Positions 42,857 through 51,676 of a DNA stretch of 64,000 bases are shown one piece after another. The stretch lies in assembly GCF_001428075.1 (NCBI RefSeq), contig NZ_LMSI01000020.1:243462-307461 (forward strand). The letters are read 5' to 3'. Both the position numbers and the translations under genes were made by a program. The notes below the pieces were generated by a model, which was given only the letters and a program-made list of their open reading frames with translations, did not search any database and had not been told where the DNA came from. The stretch is from Arthrobacter sp. Soil764. Lineage in GTDB: Bacteria > Actinomycetota > Actinomycetes > Actinomycetales > Micrococcaceae. Every line of letters starts with the position of its first letter. Positions within the stretch are counted from its first letter, which is position 1.

Positions 42857-44188
42857 ATGACTTCCAGCAATCCTCGCAATGAGGCACTCTTCGACCGCGC
42901 CCGCCAGCTCATGCCGGGCGGAGTCAATTCGCCGGTCCGGGCCTTCGGGTCCGTGGGCGGAACGCCGCGCTTCATGGTCTCCGCCAAGGGACCGTACCTG
43001 ACCGATGCCGACGGCAAGGAATACGTTGACCTGGTCTGCTCCTGGGGCCCGGCCCTGCTGGGGCACGCCCACCCGGCCGTGCTCGATGCCGTCCACGCCG
43101 CCGTCGACCGCGGCCTCTCCTTCGGTGCTTCCACTCCCGACGAAGCGAACCTGGCCGAAATCGTGAAGGAGCGCGTCCCCGCCGTCGAACGGCTCCGGAT
43201 GGTGTCCACCGGCACTGAAGCCACCATGACGGCGGTCCGGCTGGCCCGCGGCTTCACCGGCCGCAACCTCATCATTAAGTTCGCCGGCTGCTACCACGGC
43301 CACCTTGATGGACTCCTTGCCGCGGCAGGCTCCGGCGTGGCAACCCTCGCCCTGCCCGGTTCCGCCGGTGTCACCGAAGCGACCGCCGCCGAAACCCTGG
43401 TGCTGCCCTACAACGACCTTCAGGCCGTCAAGGAAGCATTTGCCACGCACGGGCCCAACATTGCGGCCGTCATCACCGAGGCCGCGCCAGCCAACATGGG
43501 CGTGGTCACCCCCGCCGAAGGGTTCAACGCCGGGCTCTCGCGGATCACCCGTGAGCACGGCGCGCTGCTCATCGTCGATGAGGTCCTCACCGGTTTCCGC
43601 ACCGGCTACTCCGGCTACTGGGGCCTCACCGGCGGCGCGCCGGACGCCCAGGACCCGTGGACCCCGGACCTGCTCACCTTCGGCAAGGTCATTGGCGGCG
43701 GAATGCCGACGGCGGCACTGGGCGGACGTGCCGACGTCATGGACTACCTCGCCCCCACCGGCCCGGTCTACCAGGCCGGAACGCTGTCCGGGAACCCGGT
43801 GGCCATGGCTGCAGGCGTTGCCACCCTGACCAACGCCACCCGCGACGTCTACTCCTTCATCGACGTCCGGTCCCTGGAACTCTCCTCGGCGCTGTCCACC
43901 GCCCTGGATGCCGCAGGGGTGGACCACTCCATCCAATTCGCCGGCAACCTGTTCTCGGTGGCTTTCGGCACCTCGGTCCACGGCGTCCACAACTACGCCG
44001 ACGCCCAGGCACAGGAGGCGTTCCGCTACGCGCCGTTCTTCCACTCCATGCTGGAGTCCGGCGTGTACCTGCCGCCGTCGGTCTTTGAGGCCTGGTTCCT
44101 CTCTGCCGCGCACGATGACGACGCCATGAACCGGATCTACGACGCCCTTCCCGCGGCAGCCAAGGCCGCTGCCGCCGCCCAGGGCTAG
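42857..44188 (+). CDS. hemL: Glutamate-1-semialdehyde 2,1-aminomutase
   Basis: PLP enzyme turning glutamate-1-semialdehyde into 5-aminolevulinate, directly after HemA. 443 residues. [20 protein letters not shown] is the diagnostic N-terminal motif; [49 protein letters not shown] and [18 protein letters not shown] follow. The PLP lysine is in [18 protein letters not shown] near residue 277. The ATG at 42857 is chosen over the open upstream frame because the conserved core begins about 15 residues later. Last gene of the operon, ending at a long hairpin (44216–44283), while its partner hemA lies divergent 10 kb away. Confidence 0.95.
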   Translation: MTSSNPRNEALFDRARQLMPGGVNSPVRAFGSVGGTPRFMVSAKGPYLTDADGKEYVDLVCSWGPALLGHAHPAVLDAVHAAVDRGLSFGASTPDEANLAEIVKERVPAVERLRMVSTGTEATMTAVRLARGFTGRNLIIKFAGCYHGHLDGLLAAAGSGVATLALPGSAGVTEATAAETLVLPYNDLQAVKEAFATHGPNIAAVITEAAPANMGVVTPAEGFNAGLSRITREHGALLIVDEVLTGFRTGYSGYWGLTGGAPDAQDPWTPDLLTFGKVIGGGMPTAALGGRADVMDYLAPTGPVYQAGTLSGNPVAMAAGVATLTNATRDVYSFIDVRSLELSSALSTALDAAGVDHSIQFAGNLFSVAFGTSVHGVHNYADAQAQEAFRYAPFFHSMLESGVYLPPSVFEAWFLSAAHDDDAMNRIYDALPAAAKAAAAAQG

Positions 44189-44215
44189 CGCCGCCGCCCC
44201 TGCCCGCCGGGACGA

Positions 44216-44283
44216 GAAATCCCCGCCTTCCGGACCAATCCCCCCTGCATGCAAGGGGGAAAAATCCGGGAAGCGGGGATTTC
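44216..44283. terminator. Compound bidirectional terminator after hemL
   Basis: An outer inverted repeat (GAAATCCCCGC with a nearly paired TTCCGGA extension) encloses an inner CCCCCTGCATGCAAGGGGG-type hairpin. It separates hemL from the convergent ABC importer. Confidence 0.8.
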
Positions 44284-44306
44284 CTGTCTAAGCCTGCCTA
44301 TTGGGC

Positions 44307-45044
44307 CTAGAGGACGTCCGAGAGGAAGCCCTGGAGGCGGTCCGTGCGGGGCGCCGTGAAGATCTGTTCCGGGGGGCCGGATTCGACCACCACGCCGGCG
44401 TCCATGAAGGTCACCGTGTCCGACACGTTGCGCGAGAATCCCATCTCGTGGGTCACCACCACCATGGTCATGCCGCCCTTCGCCAGATCCGCCATCAGGG
44501 ACAGGACGCCCTTTACGAGTTCGGGATCCAGCGCGGACGTGGCCTCATCGAAGAACATGACCTCAGGCTTCATGGCCAGCGCGCGGGCAATGGCCACGCG
44601 CTGCTGCTGGCCGCCGGACAGGTTTGCCGGACGGGACTCCGCCTTGTGCTTCAGCCCTACCAGGTCCAGCTGTTCCAGGGCCTGGCTGCGCGCCTCCTCC
44701 TTGGAGAGCTTGCGCAGCTTCCGCAGGGCGAGCGAGATGTTCTCCTCCACCGTCTTGTGCGGGAAGAGGTTGAACTGCTGGAACACCATGCCGATCCGGC
44801 GGCGGAGTTCGTCCGGGTTATCCTTCAGCACCGAACGCCCGTCCAGGAGGATATCGCCCTGGTCCGGCTCGATGAGCCGGTTCATGACGCGCAGCAGGGT
44901 GGACTTGCCCGAACCCGAGGGTCCGATCACGGACGCCGTGGTTCCCTGGGGGACGTGCAGATCGATGCCCCGCAGCACGTGGTTGCTGCCGAAGGAAAGG
45001 TGGATGTTCTTTGCGCTCAGTGTTCCCGATGCGAATTCACTCAT
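44307..45044 (-). CDS. Polar amino-acid ABC transporter ATP-binding protein
   Basis: 245-residue ATPase of the HisP/GlnQ family. Walker [17 protein letters not shown]-loop [13 protein letters not shown], signature [16 protein letters not shown], Walker [17 protein letters not shown] and H-loop [14 protein letters not shown] are complete. It is last in an SBP–permease–ATPase operon on the minus strand; its ATG overlaps the permease stop by 4 nt. Similar in design to the gluABCD system 37 kb away but with a single permease gene. The substrate is unknown. Confidence 0.9.
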   Translation of the reverse strand: MSEFASGTLSAKNIHLSFGSNHVLRGIDLHVPQGTTASVIGPSGSGKSTLLRVMNRLIEPDQGDILLDGRSVLKDNPDELRRRIGMVFQQFNLFPHKTVEENISLALRKLRKLSKEEARSQALEQLDLVGLKHKAESRPANLSGGQQQRVAIARALAMKPEVMFFDEATSALDPELVKGVLSLMADLAKGGMTMVVVTHEMGFSRNVSDTVTFMDAGVVVESGPPEQIFTAPRTDRLQGFLSDVL

Positions 45045-45805
45045 GCCTGGGCTCCCTTTCCAACGACTGCTGCGGCCTCGTCCGGTTCCTTCTTTTCCGG
45101 CCGGCCAGTGCGCAGCCGGGCATCGATCCAGTTCACGAAGTGGGTCAGCGGGATGGTGAGCGCAAGGTAGAAGACGGCTGCCGCCACGTAGGGCGACAGG
45201 TTGCCGGTAGTGGCCGCCGCATCCTTGCCGATCTGGAAGATCTCACGCTCACTTGCCAGCAGGCCCAGAAGGAACACCAGGGACGACTCCTTGATCAGCG
45301 CAATGAACTGGTTGACCAGGGCCGGAAGCACCCGGCGGATACCCTGGGGCACCACTACGAGGCGCATGGAGGCGCCGTAGCCGAACCCCAGGGCACGGGA
45401 AGCCTCGAGTTGTCCCTTGTCCACGCTCTGGATGCCGGAGCGGAAGATCTCCCCGATGTAGGCGCCGGACATCAGCGAGAGCGCCGCCACCGCCATCGGG
45501 TAGGGGCTCGTGGACCCGGTGAATTCACGAACGATTGGCCCGAACCCGAATCCGATGACCAGGATGGTCAGGACCGGGGGAAGACCGCGAAGGATGTCGG
45601 TGTAAACCCGTGCGATCCAGCGCGCTGCTGCGTTCCGGGAGATCCCCATCAGGGCGAGCAGCATCCCGAGGGCTGTCCCGATGATGCCGGAAATGATGGC
45701 CAGCACGAGGGTGTTCGGCAAACCGACGGCGAACATCTTGGGGATGACTTCGCCCATTGCCTTCCAGTCAAGGAAGGTGTCAGCGAGTTGCTTGAGGATA
45801 TCCAT
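45041..45805 (-). CDS. Polar amino-acid ABC transporter permease
   Basis: 254-residue HisM/GlnP-type permease with about five to six membrane helices. The EAA loop is visible as [20 protein letters not shown] followed by [20 protein letters not shown]. It ends with a charged tail ([20 protein letters not shown]). Because only one permease is encoded, it would form a homodimer with the ATPase. It starts 12 bp after the binding-protein gene and overlaps the ATPase gene by 4 nt. Confidence 0.88.
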   Translation of the reverse strand: MDILKQLADTFLDWKAMGEVIPKMFAVGLPNTLVLAIISGIIGTALGMLLALMGISRNAAARWIARVYTDILRGLPPVLTILVIGFGFGPIVREFTGSTSPYPMAVAALSLMSGAYIGEIFRSGIQSVDKGQLEASRALGFGYGASMRLVVVPQGIRRVLPALVNQFIALIKESSLVFLLGLLASEREIFQIGKDAAATTGNLSPYVAAAVFYLALTIPLTHFVNWIDARLRTGRPEKKEPDEAAAVVGKGAQA

Positions 45806-45817
45806 GGAACGCCCTGG

Positions 45818-46771
45818 TTACTTGGCGGCCGGGATCTGGACTGCCTTGCTGCCCGGCTTCCAGCCCTGGGGGGTCTGTTCAGCGGCGGTGGGGCGGTCCT
45901 TGTACCACTCGGACGTCAGCTTGGCCCAGGTACCGTCCGCGATGACCGCGTCCAGGCCGGAGTTCAGCGCGTCGATCAGGGGCTGGTTGTCCTTGTTCAC
46001 TGCGTAGGCGGTGAAGTTTTGGGTGTTCACAACCTTCTCGGCGATCTTGGTGTTGTCGCCTTCCTTGACCTGGCCGGTAGCCTGCTGGGACGGTGCCACC
46101 CAAGCGTCAATCTGGCCGTTCTTCACGTTGCCGTAAACGGTGTTGTAGTCCGGGAAGCGGACGGGCTCCAGCTTGAGGGTGTTGGTGACGTAGTCATCCT
46201 GCACGGTGCCCTGGACGACGCCGATCCGGACGCCTTCCTTGAGGTCGGCGAAGCCGTTGACCTTGGAGCCGTTCTTGGTCACCACTGCCATGTAGCCGAA
46301 GTCGTAGCCGTTGGTGAAGCCCACGGTCTTGCGGCGTGCGTCGGTAGTGGAGATCGAGGAGGATCCGACGTCGAACTGCTTGTTGGCAACCTGGGAAAGC
46401 AGGGCCGAGAAGTCGGTGGAGGCAAACTCAACCTTGAGGCCGAGCTTGTCGCCGATGGCGCGCAGCAGTTCGTTGTCGTAGCCGGTGAACTTGCCCGAAG
46501 GGTCGATGAAGATGTTGGGCGGGGCGTCCGAGAGGGTTCCCACGCGCAGGGTGCCCTCGGTGATGAGGCCAAGCTTGGTCTTGTCGATCTTGTCCACGGG
46601 GGTGACGTCAGCCGTGGTGTATTTGTCCAGCGTCTGCTGGTCGCTGCCGGCGAGGGCATCGGTGGGGGTGCCGCTGGGCTGGGAAGACCCGCCGCCGCAG
46701 GCAGCGAGGGAAACCGCGAGGGCAAGTGCAACGGGAGCGGTAGTGAGCCACTTCATCGCTTTGATTTTCAT
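45818..46771 (-). CDS. Polar amino-acid ABC transporter substrate-binding lipoprotein
   Basis: 317-residue family-3 solute receptor. The lipobox is SLAACGGGSS, Cys about residue 25, after a hydrophobic signal (LTTAPVALALAVS). The mature domain shows LRVGTLSDAPPNIFIDPSGK, GYDNELLRAIGDKLGLKVEF, DVGSSSISTTDARRKTVGFT and VRIGVVQGTVQDDYV. The ligand site looks unlike classic glutamate receptors in detail, so arginine, cystine or another amino acid are possible. First gene of the operon; 349 bp of non-coding DNA lie upstream and should hold the promoter. Confidence 0.88.
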   Translation of the reverse strand: MKIKAMKWLTTAPVALALAVSLAACGGGSSQPSGTPTDALAGSDQQTLDKYTTADVTPVDKIDKTKLGLITEGTLRVGTLSDAPPNIFIDPSGKFTGYDNELLRAIGDKLGLKVEFASTDFSALLSQVANKQFDVGSSSISTTDARRKTVGFTNGYDFGYMAVVTKNGSKVNGFADLKEGVRIGVVQGTVQDDYVTNTLKLEPVRFPDYNTVYGNVKNGQIDAWVAPSQQATGQVKEGDNTKIAEKVVNTQNFTAYAVNKDNQPLIDALNSGLDAVIADGTWAKLTSEWYKDRPTAAEQTPQGWKPGSKAVQIPAAK

Positions 46772-47120
46772 CAGGTTGTCACTTTCATATGAGTCATAAG
46801 TCGACCGGGCCGCAAGGCAGCGCTGTGGCGCCTGGCACCTGCCCGTTGCTGGTCGAGCCGTTGGGGCAGGGGTGACCGCAAAACTTTATTGTCTCATTAG
46901 CGTGAACAGCAGGCCTTCCTCGAAGAATTGCCAGCCAGGTCTGGGTTCTGACAAGCAAAATTCTGCCGCGGGGCCATGCCTTGGATCACCTTGCGCATGA
47001 TTTCCATCTTCTGATGAATGATCAGAGTGCGTTCATGCCCGCAAATGTGAAGCAGGATGACTGTGACATGCCTCCCAATCGGCAGCAGTGCGGCCGTGGA
47101 AGGAGTAACGCAGTGTGGCC
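46772..47120. other. Long non-coding gap before the second ABC importer
   Basis: 349 bp without a convincing gene. It should contain the importer promoter on the minus strand and the 3' end of the exonuclease transcript. Near the importer start it has an AT-rich stretch with ATGACTCAT and TATGAA (minus strand), possible operator or promoter bases; near 47010 CTGATGAATGATCAG is a short inverted repeat. I see no hairpin terminator and no RNA gene. Confidence 0.4.
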
Positions 47121-47831
47121 CTAAAAGCCGCCTGCCGTGGCATCCTGGGGCGGCAGAACCGGCCAGTCTCCCTCGATCACGGCGGCCGGTTTCGTCTTTC
47201 TGAGGTACCCCTGGAAGTCGGCCGCCTGGCTGACGGCCCAATCCACCTGCAGTTGGTGCAACTGGCTGGCAGGCATCAGCAGCTTTGGGAACTTGCCCGC
47301 CATCGCATCCAGGACGCGCAGGGTGGCCAGCGCATCCGCCGCCGAAGTGTGGGCGTTGTCCAGGACCACGCCGTACTCCTCACACAACGCGGTGAGGGTG
47401 CGCTTGCCCTTGCGGTACCGGTCAACCTGCTTGTTCATGATGTAGGGGTCAAGAACGGGGAACCGGGTGAGTTGCGGAATACCGTAACGGGCGGATTCCG
47501 CTGCGAGGACCGTAAAATCGTAGCTCGCGTTGAAGGCGATCACGGGGGTGGCGGAATCGAAGAGCTGCTGGAGTACCGCAGCCACTTCACGGGTCACCTC
47601 GTGGGCCGGCCGTCCGTCCCGCCTGGCTTGTTCCGTGGTGACGCCGTGGACATCACTTGCCTCGGTGGGGATTTCCACGCCAGGATCAGCCAGCCATTCG
47701 TGCTCTTTGATGACTTCGCCATGGTGGTCCACCACGGTGATTGACGCTGTGACGATCCTTGCCGCCCGCGAATTGCGGCCGGTGGTCTCCAGATCGAAGG
47801 CTGCGCGGGGGAGGGTGTTCCAGGAACTCAT
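47121..47831 (-). CDS. DEDDh 3'-5' exonuclease (DNA polymerase III epsilon-like)
   Basis: 236-residue exonuclease. The three Exo motifs are present: AAFDLETTGRNSRAARIVTA (Exo I, Asp-Glu), VIAFNASYDFTVLAAESARY (Exo II), and NAHTSAADALATLRVLDAM (Exo III, His/Asp of the DEDDh type). The remaining 40 residues have no added domain. It may proofread or degrade DNA ends, or turn over RNA. ATG start with TAGCGT 6 nt upstream, so probably leaderless. Divergent from the ATL–adnA–adnB operon, consistent with a DNA-repair neighbourhood. Confidence 0.88.
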   Translation of the reverse strand: MSSWNTLPRAAFDLETTGRNSRAARIVTASITVVDHHGEVIKEHEWLADPGVEIPTEASDVHGVTTEQARRDGRPAHEVTREVAAVLQQLFDSATPVIAFNASYDFTVLAAESARYGIPQLTRFPVLDPYIMNKQVDRYRKGKRTLTALCEEYGVVLDNAHTSAADALATLRVLDAMAGKFPKLLMPASQLHQLQVDWAVSQAADFQGYLRKTKPAAVIEGDWPVLPPQDATAGGF

Positions 47832-47837
47832 GCTTCA

Positions 47838-47843
47838 ACGCTA
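47838..47843 (-). promoter_or_regulatory. -10 element of exonuclease gene (leaderless)
   Basis: TAGCGT on the minus strand ends 6 nt before the ATG at 47831. The divergent ATL promoter lies 39 bp away. Confidence 0.5.
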
Positions 47844-47882
47844 AAGGGACCCACCGACAATTCCGTGGAACGCCACTGCGGC

Positions 47883-47888
47883 TAGATT
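47883..47888 (+). promoter_or_regulatory. -10 element of ATL–adnAB operon (leaderless)
   Basis: TAGATT ends 6 nt before the ATG at 47895, with no ribosome binding site. Confidence 0.5.
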
Positions 47889-47894
47889 GGATCA

Positions 47895-48311
47895 ATGCGG
47901 AATGAGTATGTCCAAGCAGTCCTGGCCGTCGTCAGGCTGGTGCCGGCAGGGTCCGCAGTTTCCTACGGCGACGTTGCCGAGCTCCTGGGGTCAGGCGGCC
48001 CGCGCCAGATCGGTTATGTCATGAGCCACCATGGTGGAAGTGTTCCCTGGTGGCGGATCCTGAAGGCCAGCGGCCATGCGCCCGAGGGCCACGAAGCCGA
48101 GGCCCTGCTCTTTTACCTTGAAGAGGGCACGCCGCTCCTCGGCGCTTTCAGCTCGTATCTCCGGACCGGGGAGGGACGGTGGCGGGTGGACCTGAACACC
48201 GCCCGCTGGGCGCCGACGGACAATGATTTTGACCGTATCGACATAATTGCCGAGCAGCTGGAGCGCAGCCTCCATAGATTGTCGGTGGCTGATGATGGAA
48301 TGATTTTGTGA
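47895..48311 (+). CDS. MGMT-family alkyltransferase-like protein (no catalytic Cys)
   Basis: 138-residue homologue of the O6-alkylguanine-DNA alkyltransferase DNA-binding domain. AVSYGDVAELLGSGGPRQIG and YVMSHHGGSVPWWRILKASG align with the helix-turn-helix and active-site region. Where true enzymes have PCHR, this has VPWWRI, so the acceptor Cys is replaced by Trp. It is therefore an alkyltransferase-like (ATL) protein that would flag O6-alkylguanine for nucleotide excision repair. First gene of an operon with adnA and adnB; its stop overlaps the adnA GTG. Confidence 0.87.
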   Translation: MRNEYVQAVLAVVRLVPAGSAVSYGDVAELLGSGGPRQIGYVMSHHGGSVPWWRILKASGHAPEGHEAEALLFYLEEGTPLLGAFSSYLRTGEGRWRVDLNTARWAPTDNDFDRIDIIAEQLERSLHRLSVADDGMIL

Positions 48312-51300
48312 CCGTAACAATTCCTTTGACCGGCCCCTGGGACCCGCACTGGCAAGAACCGGGGGCAGGGGAAACGGGCCGGGTGCATAACCCTGCCCAG
48401 GGAAACCCGGATAACCGCAGTGATCGGCAGGCTACGCCTGCCCTTCGGTTGCTGCCGCCACGGCGGGCGCACGCTGAAGCGCTTCGGCTCACACCCGACC
48501 AACAGGCGGCCGTTGACGTCGGCCAGGGTTCGGGGCCCGTGCTGGTCCCGGGCGCGCCGGGCACGGGAAAGACGACCGTACTGGTTGAGGCAGCCGTCCA
48601 GCGGGTCTTCCGTGACGGCGTCGACCCCGAGCGCATGCTGATCCTCGCGCCCACCCGCCTTGCCGCCGATTTCCTGCGTGACCGCTTCACCGCACGGCTG
48701 GACAGGAGCCTCAGCACCACCCCCGCCAGGACGTGGGCCTCTTACGCCTTCGACCTGATCCGCCGTGCCAAGGCCGAGGGTGTCATCCCGCTGTCCAGGC
48801 CGCCGCGCCTGTTGTCCGGCCCGGAGCAGGACCTCATCATCAGGGAACTCCTCGAAGGCCACCGGCTTCCCGGCTTGGAACTGCCCTGGCCCGCGGATCT
48901 TGACGGGGCCCTGGAAACCCGAGGCTTCCGTCAGGAGGTGCGGCAGCTCTTTGACCGCATCATCGAGTCGGGCCGCACGGCCGAAGACCTGGTTCAGCTG
49001 GCGCATGACTGCAATCGGCCGGACTGGAAAGCCGCTGCAGCCCTGTATGCCGAATACCGGGACGTCCTTGACCTGCGGATGCCCGAAGCCTTCGATCCCG
49101 CCGGGATTATCACGGCCGCCCGGCAGATCTTCCAGGATGCACCCGATTTCCTCGAAGCGGAGCGCGCCCGGCTGCAGGTTGTCCTGGTGGACGATATCCA
49201 GGAAGCAAACCCCGCCATCTTCGAGTTGCTGGCAGACGTTGCCGCCGGACAAGACTGCTACGTGACGTCCTCCCCGGACACCGTGGTGCAGGGATTCCGC
49301 GGGGCACGCCCGGACCTGGTGGCTGAGCTGCCCCGGCTGCTGTCAACCCAGGCGCCTGTCCTGGAGCGCCCACTGTGGCATGCCCACGGCCTGGCCCCCG
49401 CCGTGGCAGAGGCGTGGTTGAACGTCGCGGGCCGCATCTCCCAGCGTGCAGGCGGGCAGCTGGCACGGCGGCTTGAACCGCTGGGGCAGCACGGACAGCC
49501 TGAAAGCCCTGGGCACGCCGGACCCGCCGGTCACGGTAACGTCGAGGCCCATCTGGTTCCCACTCCCGTGCATGAGCTGCGGTATGTTGCCCAGCGGATC
49601 CTGGACCAGCACATCAACCACGGCCGCGAGCTTGCGGACATTGCAGTCATCGTTCGGAACGGCGGCCAGGTCAGCGAGCTGCAGCGCTACCTGTCCGGGC
49701 AGGGCATTCCTGTGCGGGTGCCGGTGGCCGAATCCGCCGTCCGGGACGAGGTTGCCGTCAGGCCCCTGCTGGATGCCTTCGCCATCGCCCTGGATCCGCA
49801 GCTGCTGACACCCGAAGCCGCCGTGTCGCTTCTTACGTCGCGCATCGGCGGTGCCACCTCGATTGAACTGCGCCGGCTCCGGCAATCGCTGCGGCGCGAA
49901 GAACTCCTGGGCGGTGGAGGCCGCGCCAGCGATGCCCTGTTGGTGGAGGCGCTGCTTGAGCCCGGTGCGCTCGGTGCGCTGGGCATTGAGGGCCGCGCCG
50001 CCCGGCGCACGGCCCGCATGATCCAGGCTGGGCGGGACGCCGTCCGTCTGCCCGGCGCCAATGCGGAATCGGTGCTGTGGGCGCTGTGGAACTCCACGGG
50101 GCTCTCGTCGGCGTGGACAGCCGCGGCATTGTCGGGCGGCCCCCATGGTGCCCGGGCTGACCGCGACCTTGACGCGATGATGGCGCTTTTCCATACGGCG
50201 GAACGCTATGTGGACCAGATGCCCGGCGCCGGCCCGGAACAGTTCCTGGAATACCTTCTGAACCAGGAGCTTCCCATGGACACCCTGGCCGCCCGGGCCC
50301 AGGTTGACGACGCGGTGGAGCTGATGACGCCCGCCAGTGCGGCCGGGCGCGAATGGCCGGTGGTCATCGTTGCGGGGCTGCAGGAGGGAGTGTGGCCCAA
50401 CACCAGGCTCCGCGGTGAGTTGCTCGGCAGCACACTGTACGCGGACGCCGTCGAGCATGGCCCCGGATACGCCCTTCAGCGTGACCCCTTGAGCCGGCTT
50501 CGGGACATCCGCTACGACGAACTCCGAAGTTTCTCTACAGCGGTATCCAGGGCACGGGAACTGCTGGTTTGCACCGCGGTCTCGTCGGAGGACCACCAGC
50601 CGTCATCTTTCCTGGATTTCGTTGCACCCCTGGGTCCCGGGGAGGAGGGGCGGGCGTTTACGCAGGTGGAACGGCCCATGACCCTGCGCGCGCTGGTTGC
50701 AGAGCTCAGGCAACATGCGCAGCTGGAAGGGACAGCGCAGGCAGAGGAAGCTGCCAGGGTCCTGGCGCATCTCGCCGTCCAGGAGCCTGCCGTGTCCGGT
50801 GCAAACCCGGACAGCTGGTGGGGACTTGCCCCGCTGTCCTCCGCCGAGACCGTGGTCCCACCGGGCGGAACGGTGTACGTATCCCCCTCAAAGGTGGAGA
50901 CCGTCCAAAAGTCGCCGTTGGACTGGTTCGTCCAGGCGGCCGGCGGGGAACCAGCCACCGACTTCGCCCGAAGCCTCGGCACGCTGGTGCACGCGATTGC
51001 CCAGGACATGCCGGACGCGTCCGGATCGGAGTATGTTGCTGAACTGGTGCAGCGCTGGCCGGCCCTGGGCATGAAGGACAACTGGGAGGGAAGGCTGGAC
51101 TTCCAGCGTGCTGAGGCCATGGTGCGGAAGCTGGCACAGTACGTGCTCCTGATGAGAAGTGAAGGCCGCAGCCTGCTGGGCGTGGAGCAGGACTTTGAAG
51201 TGGCCCTTGGCCAGGTAGCGGTGGACGAAGCTCCGCCGCGGGAAGCAGTCCTCCGGGGCCAGGTGGACCGGTTGGAGATCGACGGCGACGGCCGGCTGGT

Positions 51301-51676
51301 GGTAGTGGACCTCAAGACCGGCAAGCGGCAGCCAGGGAAGGATGAGCTCTCCCGCCACCCGCAGCTTGGCGCATACCAGGCAGCAGTGCTCGCCGGTGGT
51401 TTTGACGCCGGCGCGGATGGGGACGGTGGCCGGTCCGGTGGAGCCGTGCTGGCGCAGCTCGGGACCGGGGCCGTTAATCCAGCCGTTCAGCAGCAGGAGC
51501 CGCTCGACCCACAGGAGAACTGGGGACTGGACATGGTGAAGGAGGCAGCCTCCGTGATGGCAGGCAAGGAATTCATTGCACGGCATGACCCTGCCAAAGG
51601 CAGCCATGGCGGCCACGGTTGTCGGCTCCCTGAGGTGTGCCCCTTGTGTGCGCGCGGAAGGCAGGTAACAGAATGA
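48308..51676 (+). CDS. adnA: AdnA subunit of the AdnAB helicase-nuclease
   Basis: 1122-residue UvrD/RecB-type subunit of the actinobacterial double-strand-break resection motor. Walker A is VLVPGAPGTGKTTVLVEA at about residue 80. Motif II reads VVLVDDIQEANPAIF, with Asp-Asp in place of the usual Asp-Glu, so this motor may be weak. The C-terminal RecB-family nuclease shows VDRLEIDGDGRLVVVDLKTG (Asp...Asp-x-Lys). The end carries three Cys in GCRLPEVCPLCARG, resembling the iron-sulfur staple of AddB-type nucleases (inference). It overlaps the ATL stop upstream and adnB (ATGA) downstream. Synteny with mycobacterial adnA-adnB supports the identity. Confidence 0.9.
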   Translation: MTVTIPLTGPWDPHWQEPGAGETGRVHNPAQGNPDNRSDRQATPALRLLPPRRAHAEALRLTPDQQAAVDVGQGSGPVLVPGAPGTGKTTVLVEAAVQRVFRDGVDPERMLILAPTRLAADFLRDRFTARLDRSLSTTPARTWASYAFDLIRRAKAEGVIPLSRPPRLLSGPEQDLIIRELLEGHRLPGLELPWPADLDGALETRGFRQEVRQLFDRIIESGRTAEDLVQLAHDCNRPDWKAAAALYAEYRDVLDLRMPEAFDPAGIITAARQIFQDAPDFLEAERARLQVVLVDDIQEANPAIFELLADVAAGQDCYVTSSPDTVVQGFRGARPDLVAELPRLLSTQAPVLERPLWHAHGLAPAVAEAWLNVAGRISQRAGGQLARRLEPLGQHGQPESPGHAGPAGHGNVEAHLVPTPVHELRYVAQRILDQHINHGRELADIAVIVRNGGQVSELQRYLSGQGIPVRVPVAESAVRDEVAVRPLLDAFAIALDPQLLTPEAAVSLLTSRIGGATSIELRRLRQSLRREELLGGGGRASDALLVEALLEPGALGALGIEGRAARRTARMIQAGRDAVRLPGANAESVLWALWNSTGLSSAWTAAALSGGPHGARADRDLDAMMALFHTAERYVDQMPGAGPEQFLEYLLNQELPMDTLAARAQVDDAVELMTPASAAGREWPVVIVAGLQEGVWPNTRLRGELLGSTLYADAVEHGPGYALQRDPLSRLRDIRYDELRSFSTAVSRARELLVCTAVSSEDHQPSSFLDFVAPLGPGEEGRAFTQVERPMTLRALVAELRQHAQLEGTAQAEEAARVLAHLAVQEPAVSGANPDSWWGLAPLSSAETVVPPGGTVYVSPSKVETVQKSPLDWFVQAAGGEPATDFARSLGTLVHAIAQDMPDASGSEYVAELVQRWPALGMKDNWEGRLDFQRAEAMVRKLAQYVLLMRSEGRSLLGVEQDFEVALGQVAVDEAPPREAVLRGQVDRLEIDGDGRLVVVDLKTGKRQPGKDELSRHPQLGAYQAAVLAGGFDAGADGDGGRSGGAVLAQLGTGAVNPAVQQQEPLDPQENWGLDMVKEAASVMAGKEFIARHDPAKGSHGGHGCRLPEVCPLCARGRQVTE

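Noticed and set aside
31646..44188. Biosynthetic gene cluster suggested by the flavin monooxygenase
   Set aside because: All neighbours are heme-pathway genes; there are no assembly-line, tailoring or export genes.
46772..47120. Search for an RNA gene in the longest gap
   Set aside because: No tRNA cloverleaf, riboswitch consensus or strong hairpin was found; only weak promoter-like bases.
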